14,969 nucleotides of DNA from Pedosphaera sp. (GTDB lineage Bacteria > Verrucomicrobiota > Verrucomicrobiia > Limisphaerales > UBA9464), in assembly GCA_009695405.1 (NCBI GenBank), contig SIAZ01000062.1, positions 1-14,969 of the forward strand, given 5' to 3'. The notes under the pieces were generated by a model that was not told where the DNA came from, ran no database searches, and was given only the letters and a program-made list of their open reading frames with translations. Both the position numbers and the translations under genes were made by a program. Below are positions 7,320 through 14,835 of the stretch, piece by piece (position 1 is the first letter of the stretch; each line of letters starts with the position of its first letter).

Positions 7320-8240
7320 ATGAATCGGCGTTTTTTTCTTCGCACCGTTGGCTTCAGTGCTGTCGCACTAGGGGCCACGGCTTTCGGGGTCGGATGTCAT
7401 CGCTTTAGTACTTCGCCAGATCGCTCTTTTCGCATTAGCCTCGCCGAGTGGTCTTATCATAAGGCGTTGTTCGGTCAGAAAATGACCCACTTAGATTTTC
7501 CCATCGTGGCGCGGCGAACCCACGATATCGAGGCCATTGAACTTGTGAATCAGTTCTTCAAAGACAAGGCCACCGATCGGGCCTATCTACGCGAATTTAA
7601 AAGTCGTGCCGACAGTGAAGGTGTCCGTTGTGTTTTGATTATGTGCGATGGCGAAGGGGCACTGGGCGATCCGGATACTTCAAAACGTAAACAAGCGGTT
7701 TTAAATCATCACAAGTGGGTCGATGCCGCCAAATTCCTTGGATGCCACTCCATCCGTGTGAATGCCGAGACACACGGTATCGGTTCTTTTGACGAACAGC
7801 AAAAGCGTGCTGCCGATGGTTTAACCGCCCTTGCCGATTACTGCCGCTCTTTGGGTATGATGTGTCTGGTCGAAAACCACGGTCACTTGAGCTCCAATGG
7901 GAAGTGGTTAGCAGGGGTGATGAAGCGAGTGGGAAAATCCAACTGTGGCACTTTACCTGATTTCGGTAATTTTACCCTGCGCGAAGGGGAAACCTACGAC
8001 CGATATTTTGGGGTCTCTGAGCTCATGCCGTTCGCTAAAGCGGTCAGTGCTAAATCCTATGATTTCGATCAAGAAGGCCTTTGTCTCGAAACGGATTATA
8101 AGCGGATGATGAAAATTGTTTTAGACGCTGGGTATCGGAGTTTTGTGGGGATTGAATATGAGGGATCGATCCTAGCAGAAAAAGAGGGCATCAATGCCAC
8201 GCGTGATTTACTGATTCGACTCCGTTTAGAAGGGGTTTGA
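7320..8240 (+). CDS. Sugar phosphate isomerase/epimerase-like TIM-barrel protein with Tat-type signal
   Basis: This 306-residue protein belongs to the xylose isomerase-like TIM-barrel superfamily (AP endonuclease 2 fold). The N-terminus NRRFFLRT followed by a hydrophobic stretch (about 10-25) is a twin-arginine-type signal. Cys26 in GVGC could be a lipid-attachment site, although the residue at -3 is not ideal. The mature domain begins near FRISLAEWSYHKALF (37-51). Likely metal or substrate residues are Glu185 with His187 and His189 in VENHGH, Asp214 in LPDFGNF, Lys245 and Asp248 in SAKSYDFD, and Glu279 in VGIEYEG. No Shine-Dalgarno is clear. It lies 34 bases after the transporter gene, so the two probably act on the same compound: this protein modifies it outside the cytoplasmic membrane and the carrier imports it. 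The substrate and the reaction (isomerisation, epimerisation or lyase-type) are not determined by sequence. Confidence 0.8.
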   Translation: MNRRFFLRTVGFSAVALGATAFGVGCHRFSTSPDRSFRISLAEWSYHKALFGQKMTHLDFPIVARRTHDIEAIELVNQFFKDKATDRAYLREFKSRADSEGVRCVLIMCDGEGALGDPDTSKRKQAVLNHHKWVDAAKFLGCHSIRVNAETHGIGSFDEQQKRAADGLTALADYCRSLGMMCLVENHGHLSSNGKWLAGVMKRVGKSNCGTLPDFGNFTLREGETYDRYFGVSELMPFAKAVSAKSYDFDQEGLCLETDYKRMMKIVLDAGYRSFVGIEYEGSILAEKEGINATRDLLIRLRLEGV

Positions 8241-8408
8241 GAGGCTGGAAGAGGCTTTTTGATTTGTTGGGAAAAGACAATTGCTTGTTAAGCAATAATC
8301 CAACATCTGGCTAACCATGGGGAGCGATGTTGACCAATTATTTCGCTTGTTCCTGAAGATGAATTGGGGCGTGACGGGTGGTAAAAAAGCGGATTTAGCT
8401 TAATTTTA
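8241..8408 (+). promoter_or_regulatory. Leader of the RND operon with alternative hairpins
   Basis: The 168 bases before the pump operon can fold in two exclusive ways. TGTTGG (8265-8270) can pair with CCAACA (8300-8305), enclosing the hairpin ATTGCTT/AAGCAAT (8280-8286 with 8290-8296). Alternatively CAACATC (8301-8307) can pair with GATGTTG (8326-8332). The segment at 8301-8305 is shared, so the two folds compete. TTGACC at 8330-8335 is -35-like, but no well-spaced -10 follows. The layout resembles an attenuator, but no T run follows either stem. Function is inferred. Confidence 0.3.
8280..8296 (+). terminator. Hairpin after the TIM-barrel gene
   Basis: ATTGCTT (8280-8286) pairs perfectly with AAGCAAT (8290-8296) around the loop GTT. 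It lies 39 bases past the stop codon of the TIM-barrel gene, where a terminator would be expected. No T run follows (AATCC instead), so it may be a processing or regulatory structure. Confidence 0.25.
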
Positions 8409-11400
8409 ATGGCCTGTTTGAATGCATCCTTACGACGCCCCGTGACCCTTCTTGTGGGTGTTTTGGCTTTTTGTCTGGGGGGATTTATCGGTTTAAAACG
8501 GATGGCGCGTGACATCTTTCCTCCCCTCGGTATTCCGACTCTTTATGTCGCTCAACCTTACGGCGGTATGGACCCCGCCCAGATGGAGGGTTCGCTGACT
8601 TATTTCTACGAATATCACTTCCTCTACATTACCGGAATCGAACACGTCGAATCGAAGAGTATTCAAGGGGCTTCCATCCTGAAACTTCAGTTTCATCCGG
8701 GTACCGATATGTCAGCAGCACTAGCGGAAACGGTGGCTTATGTAAATCGGGCTCGGGCTTTTATGCCGCCGGGCACTCCAGGCCCCTTTGTGACTCGCTT
8801 CGACGCCGGTAGTGTGCCGGTCGGTCAGTTGGTTTTCTCTACTGAAAACACCAACCGCACGGTCGCTCAAATGCAGGACGCAGCCCTGAATTTGGTCCGT
8901 CCCCTTTTTGCAACCCTCCCTGGGGTCTCGGCCCCACCTCCTTTTGGCGGTAGCGCTCGAACAATCACCATCAATCTTAAGCCAGACCGTCTGCGAGCCT
9001 ACAACTTGTCGCCAGATGATGTGGTTCAGGCGATTTCTCAAGCCAATAGCCTGAGTCCATCGGGTAATATGACTTTGGGCGACAAATACCCATTAGTCCC
9101 GGTGAATGCTCAGGTTCGCTCGATCAGTGATCTCGAGGAGGTTGTTTTGCGGGTAAAAGGAACTTCTGCAGTCTTTATTCGGGATGTCGCCTCTGTGCTG
9201 GATGGCAGCGATTTAGTGACTAGTTACGCCTTGGTCAACGGTCGGCGAACCGTTTATATGCCGGTCACCAAGCGAGCGGATGCTTCAACCTTGGAAGTGG
9301 TGGATCGAGTGCGGTCGAACTTGCCTCGATTTCAAGCGGTGGTGGCAGAGGACATTCGAGTTTCCTACGAACTTGATCAGTCTCCGGTGGTTAAACGTGC
9401 CATCGGTGATCTCGCAAGAGAAGGTGCTTTAGGGGCTCTACTGACCGGCTTGATGGTACTGATCTTCCTCCGAGATTGGCGCAGTGCCGCTGTGGTTGTA
9501 CTTAATATTCCCATCGCCCTGCTCGTGGCTGCTTTCGGCCTCTGGATCTGTGGGCAGTCGATCAATCTGATGACTCTTGGGGGCCTTGCTTTGGCGGTTG
9601 GTATCCTCGTGGATGAAGCCACTGTTACTGTAGAAAATATTCAAGTTCACTTGAATCAAGGAGAACCTCTAGCGCACGCCGCGTTAACCGCAACTCGGGA
9701 AACAGCGATGCCTCGATTGTTAGCCATGCTCTGCGTCGTCGCGATTTTTTTGCCCGCTTTCTTTATGGAAAGCACGGCACGTTCGCTCTTTCTTCCCTTG
9801 GCTCTCGCAGTGAGTTTTTCGATGGCCGCTTCTTTCGTCCTTTCCAGCACTCTCGTCCCTATTCTTTGTGTTTGGTGGCTGAAGCCAGCAGCAAGTCATA
9901 TCGCGTCGCCCCCTCTCTCCTCTTTGCGGGAGCTTTATCGTAAATCCCTCCGGCCACTTGTCGGTCATCGACTCCTTTTATTTTTAGTTTATCTCGGCCT
10001 ATCTTTTGCCGCCGTGACTGTGCTTAGCGGTAAACTCGGACTGGAAATTTTTCCGTCTGTTGAAACAGATCAATTCGCTTTTCGTCTTCGCGCTCAACCA
10101 GGTACTCGGCTCGAACTCACCGAACAAATTGCCCTCAAAGCTCTCGACTTAGTGAACCGTGAAGCCGGTTCAAATAATGTGCGACTCACCATCGGCTTGG
10201 TGGGGGTTCATGCTGCCAATTATCCAGTCAACTTGATCCATCTCTGGAATGGCGGACCGGATGAAGCCCAATTGTCTGTCCAACTCCAACCTAAATCACA
10301 ACTCTCTGTCCCCGCTCTCAAGGAACGGTTGAGAACAGTCTTCGCTGCCGAATTACGCGATGTTCGAGTTTCTTTTGAACCCAGTGATATCGTGAGTCGA
10401 GTGATGAGCTTCGGTTCAGCCACACCGGTCGAAGTAGCGGTCAGCGGCCCTAATCTGCTGGTAAACAGAGAGTTCGCTGAACGGTTAAGAACTAAACTCA
10501 ATGATCTCCCTAGCCTGTGTGATGTTCAGATAGCTCAGTCTTTCGATTTTCCAAGTGTCGACGTAACCATCCATCGCGAGCGTGCGGGTCTTTTGGGCGT
10601 CAAGGTGGGCGATGTCACTCGTTCATTGGTCGCGGCGACAACCTCAAGTCGATTCACTGTTCCTAATTATTGGGCCGATCCGGTTTCTGGGGTCAGCTAT
10701 AGTGTCCAAGTTCAAGTGCCTCAGTCGGAGATTCGTTCGGTAGAAGATATTCGCAATTTACCGGTCTCAAGCGGGTTGGATCGAAGTGTTCCACTACGTT
10801 CGGTCGCCTCGGTAATCCCCGGCTTCACCATCGCTCAGTACGAACGGTACAACATGGCTCGGGTTGTCAGTGTAACTGCCAATCTACGGAACTCGAATCT
10901 CGGCGGTGTTCTCCATTCAATTGAGTCGATTCCCGAAATCGCTGATCCTAAACTGTGGCCGCTTCGCACCCGGGTCGATGTCCGAGGTCAAGCGGTTCCT
11001 TTGCGTCAATTGATTTCTGGCTTTCAGTCCGGACTCGGCTTTGCCGTTGCCGCTGTCTTGTTAATGCTACTCGCTCATTTTCAAAGTCTCCGACTGGCGT
11101 TAACCGTCCTCTCTACCCTCCCCGCAGTCCTTGCCGGTAGCCTCTTCTTTCTCTGGATGACTGCGACCACTCTCAACCTTCAATCCGCCATCGGCTTGAT
11201 TATGGCCGTGGGTGTCGCTGTGGCGAACGCCATACTCTTGGTCACCTTTGCCGAAAAAGAACGGAAGCAAGGTGCTCCTTCTTCAGAGGCAGCTCTCACC
11301 GGAGCTGTTTCACGTCTGCGCCCTATCCTTATGACCAGTGCCGCGATGATCGCTGGTATGATTCCTATGGCTCTCGGACTGGGAGAGGGCGGCTCACAGA

Positions 11401-11576
11401 CGGCTCCGCTCGGTCGTGCGGTCACAGGGGGATTGGTCGCAGCGACAATCGCTACTCTTTGGATTCTCCCAGCTGTCTTCGCGCTTCTCGCTCCGCGTCC
11501 GATCCATTCCGCCTCTCTCGATCCGGAGGATCCACTCAGTCCTCACTTCCAAAAAGAAGGTTCCTGTGTCTCTTGA
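8409..11576 (+). CDS. RND efflux transporter permease subunit
   Basis: This is the inner-membrane, proton-driven subunit of a tripartite efflux pump (AcrB/MMPL superfamily, 1,055 residues, normal for the family). The first helix follows SLRRPVTLLVGVLAF; a large periplasmic domain carries PGVSAPPPFGG (171-180), typical of a broad RND group in environmental bacteria. TM4 has GILVDEATVTVENI with Asp402-Glu403 in place of the Asp-Asp relay pair of AcrB. TM10 has VAVANAILLVTFAEKE, where the AcrB relay lysine is replaced by alanine (939). The two-repeat pattern of six helices plus a periplasmic loop is clear, the second half opening near 516 (LVGHRLLLFLVYLGL). The ATG at 8409 gives the standard RND N-terminus, with no Shine-Dalgarno. 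It is the first gene of the operon; unusually, it precedes the adaptor gene. Substrate is unknown; a drug, organic or lipid-like cargo is more likely than metals. Confidence 0.92.
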   Translation: MACLNASLRRPVTLLVGVLAFCLGGFIGLKRMARDIFPPLGIPTLYVAQPYGGMDPAQMEGSLTYFYEYHFLYITGIEHVESKSIQGASILKLQFHPGTDMSAALAETVAYVNRARAFMPPGTPGPFVTRFDAGSVPVGQLVFSTENTNRTVAQMQDAALNLVRPLFATLPGVSAPPPFGGSARTITINLKPDRLRAYNLSPDDVVQAISQANSLSPSGNMTLGDKYPLVPVNAQVRSISDLEEVVLRVKGTSAVFIRDVASVLDGSDLVTSYALVNGRRTVYMPVTKRADASTLEVVDRVRSNLPRFQAVVAEDIRVSYELDQSPVVKRAIGDLAREGALGALLTGLMVLIFLRDWRSAAVVVLNIPIALLVAAFGLWICGQSINLMTLGGLALAVGILVDEATVTVENIQVHLNQGEPLAHAALTATRETAMPRLLAMLCVVAIFLPAFFMESTARSLFLPLALAVSFSMAASFVLSSTLVPILCVWWLKPAASHIASPPLSSLRELYRKSLRPLVGHRLLLFLVYLGLSFAAVTVLSGKLGLEIFPSVETDQFAFRLRAQPGTRLELTEQIALKALDLVNREAGSNNVRLTIGLVGVHAANYPVNLIHLWNGGPDEAQLSVQLQPKSQLSVPALKERLRTVFAAELRDVRVSFEPSDIVSRVMSFGSATPVEVAVSGPNLLVNREFAERLRTKLNDLPSLCDVQIAQSFDFPSVDVTIHRERAGLLGVKVGDVTRSLVAATTSSRFTVPNYWADPVSGVSYSVQVQVPQSEIRSVEDIRNLPVSSGLDRSVPLRSVASVIPGFTIAQYERYNMARVVSVTANLRNSNLGGVLHSIESIPEIADPKLWPLRTRVDVRGQAVPLRQLISGFQSGLGFAVAAVLLMLLAHFQSLRLALTVLSTLPAVLAGSLFFLWMTATTLNLQSAIGLIMAVGVAVANAILLVTFAEKERKQGAPSSEAALTGAVSRLRPILMTSAAMIAGMIPMALGLGEGGSQTAPLGRAVTGGLVAATIATLWILPAVFALLAPRPIHSASLDPEDPLSPHFQKEGSCVS

Positions 11577-12666
11577 TTCCTACTCCCCTCCCCTCAGGCT
11601 TAGAGCTCTAAAGTCGCGATATTCTGATGGGTCTCCACATTGGTCTCTACTCCTGATTGCCTGTATCGGCGTGGTCTCCGCTGCCGTTCCTTCGCTAACT
11701 GAACCCTTAAATGTTGCTTCAACCCAAGTTGGACGTGGGGATATTACCCGCTTTATCGCACTTCCTGGGACCTTGCGGGCCAATCAACAGGTGACGCTCC
11801 AAGCACGGGTTGCTGGCTTTGTTAAATCAATCGCTGTTGACCGCGGTGATCCAGTTCAAGCGGGCCAATTACTTGCCGAAATTGAAGTCACAGAACGGTT
11901 GGCTGAACAAACTCAGCAGAAGGTAGTTGTGCGTGTTGCGGAAGCCGAATCTCGACGCCTCGAGGCCGCATACCAAAAAGCACCCGACCTCGTCACGCCT
12001 CAATCGTTAGATGCGGCTCGAGGACGACTCGATATGGCTCGGGCCGAACTGGAAAAGACCGAAATGATCTTGGGTTACGCCAATCTCACCGCCCCTTTCT
12101 CGGGTATCGTAACGGCTCGGTTCGCCGATCCAGGAGCTTTCCTGCCGGCGGGTGTCGCTGGTGGAGCCTCCGCTCTACTTACACTTGCCGATACCCATAT
12201 TCTTCGGGCTCAAGTTCCTGTTCCGGAATTAGAAGCGGTTCTAGTACGAAACGGGCTCCCCGTTAAAATCCGACTTGAAGGAATCGCAGGCGATCCGATT
12301 AACGCTAAGATTTCACGGTCCGCAGGTGCCATTGACGAACTGACTCGAACCTTGTCGGTCGAAATCGATCTCCCGAATCCCTCAAACTTATTGCGTCCAG
12401 GAATGTCGGCCGCAGTCCGGTTGGGACTGGAAACACATACTCGAACTCTTCAACTCCCTATTGATTCCATTGCAGTTGAGAAATCGGGCAGTTTTGTTTT
12501 TCGAATTGTGGAAGGTCTTTGTAAGAAAGTGGCTGTAAAAACGGGATTTCAAGACGCTGGATTTACCGAAATTCTTATGGGACTTGAAGAAGGTATGCGG
12601 GTGATCTCACCGGCTAAATCCGCACCGCCTAACGGGACTCCAGTGCGAACTCAGGAATCCCAATGA
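11566..12666 (+). CDS. RND efflux periplasmic adaptor (membrane fusion protein)
   Basis: This subunit bridges the RND permease and the TolC-type channel. I take the GTG at 11566 as the start: AGAAGG lies five bases upstream, it overlaps the end of the permease gene by 11 bases, and no better codon follows. This gives 366 residues; the longer in-frame reading from 11416 runs inside the permease gene. A hydrophobic anchor at about 25-42 (WSLLLIACIGVVSAAV) precedes the barrel-sandwich domain (GTLRANQQVTLQARVAGFV, 68-86, and NLTAPFSGIVTARF, 173-186). Between them is an alpha-helical hairpin (about 105-165) shorter than that of AcrA. The beta-barrel (about 210-290) and membrane-proximal part (295-350, LPIDSIAV through GLEEGMRV) follow. 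No lipobox is seen. The overlap with both neighbours indicates translational coupling. Confidence 0.9.
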   Translation: MSLDSYSPPLRLRALKSRYSDGSPHWSLLLIACIGVVSAAVPSLTEPLNVASTQVGRGDITRFIALPGTLRANQQVTLQARVAGFVKSIAVDRGDPVQAGQLLAEIEVTERLAEQTQQKVVVRVAEAESRRLEAAYQKAPDLVTPQSLDAARGRLDMARAELEKTEMILGYANLTAPFSGIVTARFADPGAFLPAGVAGGASALLTLADTHILRAQVPVPELEAVLVRNGLPVKIRLEGIAGDPINAKISRSAGAIDELTRTLSVEIDLPNPSNLLRPGMSAAVRLGLETHTRTLQLPIDSIAVEKSGSFVFRIVEGLCKKVAVKTGFQDAGFTEILMGLEEGMRVISPAKSAPPNGTPVRTQESQ

Positions 12667-13985
12667 AGCCGTGTTGGTTAATGCTGTTTCTTGGCCTTCT
12701 AACTCGCGTCCTATTGCCTGCCGCCGAACCCAAGCATCTCACTCTAGAGACCTCTCTACGTCTTGCAGGTGCGGCGAATCTTTCTCTGCAAATAGCTCAG
12801 GAACGAGTCGTCGAGGCACGGAGTCTTTACGAGCAGCAGCGTCAGTCTCTCTTTCCGTGGCTAGCGCCTGGATTGGCTTATAAACGACACGCCGGAGCCC
12901 TTCAGGATATTGGAGGCTCAGTGTTTGATGCGTCGAAACAATTAGGGTCGGGCCAGTTCATTCTGCAGACTCAACTGGAGTTGGGTGAATCGATCTACCG
13001 CACTCTCGCTTCTAAACAAATTGCCGAGGCAACCGAAGCGGCTTCTCAAGCGCGACGTCGAGAAATCCTCCTCGCTGTGGCCGTGGCTTACTGGGACTTA
13101 TCGCGCGCCACGGTTGCAGTGGCTACGACTGAAGAATCTCGCCGACTTTCCAGCCGTCTTTTAGAGCAAGTCAGCCAGGCTGTAAAAGTGGGCGTCGCTT
13201 TTGCAGGGGATATCGAACGTGTCCGTCTTCAATTGGAACGGACCGAAACTCAATGCCTTCAATCACGTATGGAAACCGGTGTCGCCACAACACGCTTGGC
13301 GCAACTTCTCCGGTTACCTTCGGAAATTCATTTAGAGCCGGATCTAACCGAGTTCATTCCAGTAATCTTAGTCGGTACCAATCGCTCAGTCGGTTCTCTT
13401 ATCGCTTCCGCTTTGGGGTTACGCCCGGAATTGCGTCAGTCGCGGGCATTGATCGCCGCCGCTCGTGCCCAACACAATGGCGTGACTAAGGGGCCGTGGA
13501 TTCCTGAAATTGGAGCTCAAGTAGGGGTGGGTGGGCTCAGCGGAGGACGCAATGGTAATTTCGGAAGCTTGGATGATTTTCAAGACTATGGTCTCGGCGT
13601 TTCTTGGCGGATCGGGCCGGGCGGAATAGGTGATCGTCAGCGGATTCGCACAGCAGCCGCCCGATTGCGAATTGCAGAGTTAGACCAAGAAAAGTCAGGC
13701 GACGATATTCGTGCTGAGGTAATTGAGGCACAGATCCGCGCTGCATTTGCCGGACAACAGTTGACGTCTGCGAGTCGGATGATTACAGCGGCGCAACGTC
13801 TGGTGAAGTTCACACGAACTCGTCAAAAGTTTGGGGTTGGTGAAGTCATGGAAGCCATCGATGCCGAAGGTGAACTCACCCGATCCCAACTCGCCCATCT
13901 AGAAGCGGTGGCTGAGTACAACCGACGTCAGTGGCAGTTATGGCAGGCGAGCGGTCTCGATATCAGCTCGGATAAAAGTCGATGA
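12663..13985 (+). CDS. TolC-type outer-membrane efflux protein
   Basis: This is the outer-membrane channel of the same pump (outer membrane efflux protein family, 440 residues). A signal peptide is visible (KPCWLMLFLGLLTRVLLPAA), with probable cleavage after PAA near residue 21. The mature protein has the family's two long alpha-helical repeats: the first starts with LTLETSLRLAGAANLSLQIA and includes RLAQLLRLPSEIHLEPD near 220; the second begins after LGLRPELRQSRALIAAARA and ends with FGVGEVMEAIDAEGELTRSQ and LEAVAEYNRRQWQLWQASG. The helices are rich in Glu, Arg and Ala, as expected for coiled coils. The ATG sits in ATGA, overlapping the adaptor stop by four bases, with AGGA six bases before it. 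The ATGA overlap at its own end links it to the next gene. Confidence 0.9.
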   Translation: MKPCWLMLFLGLLTRVLLPAAEPKHLTLETSLRLAGAANLSLQIAQERVVEARSLYEQQRQSLFPWLAPGLAYKRHAGALQDIGGSVFDASKQLGSGQFILQTQLELGESIYRTLASKQIAEATEAASQARRREILLAVAVAYWDLSRATVAVATTEESRRLSSRLLEQVSQAVKVGVAFAGDIERVRLQLERTETQCLQSRMETGVATTRLAQLLRLPSEIHLEPDLTEFIPVILVGTNRSVGSLIASALGLRPELRQSRALIAAARAQHNGVTKGPWIPEIGAQVGVGGLSGGRNGNFGSLDDFQDYGLGVSWRIGPGGIGDRQRIRTAAARLRIAELDQEKSGDDIRAEVIEAQIRAAFAGQQLTSASRMITAAQRLVKFTRTRQKFGVGEVMEAIDAEGELTRSQLAHLEAVAEYNRRQWQLWQASGLDISSDKSR

Positions 13986-14551
13986 AAACCTCGGATTTAA
14001 AATTGAGCGAAGCCGATTGCCGAGTTCTGGAGGTGACACGTCTCTGGTTGGAACGGGCAGTGATTGGCTTAAATCTATGTCCCTTTGCGCGGGCCGAATA
14101 CGTCAATAAGCGGATTGCATACCGAATTTCTCGAGCCACTCAAGCAGGAGAATTATTGGAAGACTTGAGTCGATCTATTGAGTTTCTCCGATCAACAAAT
14201 CAAGCCCAGTGCGAAACCTTGTTGCTCATTCATCCAGACACGCTCACCGACTTTTCCGACTACAACCAGTTTCTTGAGGAAGCCGATGACTTAGTACGAC
14301 GATTGGGAATGGAAGGAATTTTCCAAATAGCCAGTTTTCATCCCAAGTACCAATTTGCTGGAACGGAGATTGATGACATCACCAATCAGACCAATCGTTC
14401 ACCTTATCCCTTGTTGCATCTCCTACGAGAGGCCTCTGTAGAACGAGCCGCGGGCCCAAAAGAATCCGAAGAAATTGTCCAACGCAATCTGGCGACCCTC
14501 CGACAAATGGGGCAAGCGGGTTGGGATGCGCTCGCGATTCCTAAGTCCTAA
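13982..14551 (+). CDS. DUF1415 family protein
   Basis: This 189-residue soluble protein has the DUF1415 signatures throughout: WLERAVIGLNLCPFARAEYV (22-41), TLLLIHPDTLTDFSDYNQFL (79-98), IASFHPKYQFAG (116-127) and TNRSPYPLLHLLREASVERA (137-156). No signal peptide or membrane segment is seen, so it should be cytoplasmic. The family has no established biochemical function that I know of; conserved Cys33, His119 and the NRSPYP motif suggest a binding or catalytic site. The start overlaps the stop of the outer-membrane factor gene (ATGA, four bases), so its translation is probably coupled to the efflux operon. It could be regulatory, an enzyme acting on the pump's substrate, or a hitchhiker. Length is normal for the family. 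Confidence 0.88.
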   Translation: MKTSDLKLSEADCRVLEVTRLWLERAVIGLNLCPFARAEYVNKRIAYRISRATQAGELLEDLSRSIEFLRSTNQAQCETLLLIHPDTLTDFSDYNQFLEEADDLVRRLGMEGIFQIASFHPKYQFAGTEIDDITNQTNRSPYPLLHLLREASVERAAGPKESEEIVQRNLATLRQMGQAGWDALAIPKS

Positions 14552-14565
14552 ATCGAAGTCATCCC

Positions 14566-14661
14566 ATGAATGAGCGCGATCTGTTTGGCCAAGGCCTAAT
14601 CTTCGATGGCTCGTACTACAGTGAGAGGTTCGACGACGATCCCAGTCATCGAAACCGCTGA
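14566..14661 (+). CDS. Possible small protein, 31 codons, unknown
   Basis: An ATG at 14566, just past the DUF1415 stop, opens a 31-codon frame ending in TGA at 14659-14661. The peptide is acidic and aromatic (DLFGQGLIFDGSYYSERFDD), unlike the Arg/Ser-rich chance ORFs around it. I do not recognise it. No Shine-Dalgarno is clear. It could be a real small gene at the end of the pump operon, the remnant of a broken gene, or chance. Confidence 0.2.
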   Translation: MNERDLFGQGLIFDGSYYSERFDDDPSHRNR

Positions 14662-14800
14662 CAGAGACGTGAAGAAGCCCACACAGTATGGCGATGAATG
14701 TGTTGGATGTGTGATCCATAGCCAGCGATAACTCGAAAGAGGATAAACACCCAGTCTCGGAGCAAATGTAGCCCTCGAGAATCCAGAGCTTTTAAAGGTC

Positions 14801-14835
14801 GCGGTAGGGACCAAGGTTGCCCCCCGGCCCCCCGC
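14801..14835 (-). repeat. GC-rich hairpin, possible multi-copy element
   Basis: GCGG (14801-14804) and GGGACC (14807-14812) pair with CCGC (14832-14835) and GGCCCC (14826-14831), leaving a two-base bulge and a 13-base loop. Read as minus-strand RNA, the single mismatch becomes a G-U pair, so the structure fits a minus-strand transcript best. Short GC-rich hairpins of this kind often belong to repeats or the flanks of mobile elements, but no second copy is visible in the window. Classification is uncertain. Confidence 0.3.

Noticed and set aside
8330..8360. TTGACC with a GAAGAT as a promoter for the RND operon
   Set aside because: The spacing is 19 bases and the -10 match is poor, so I do not list it as a promoter.
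8709..9041. Minus-strand ORFs within the RND permease gene
   Set aside because: They are shadow frames of a clearly conserved coding sequence on the plus strand.
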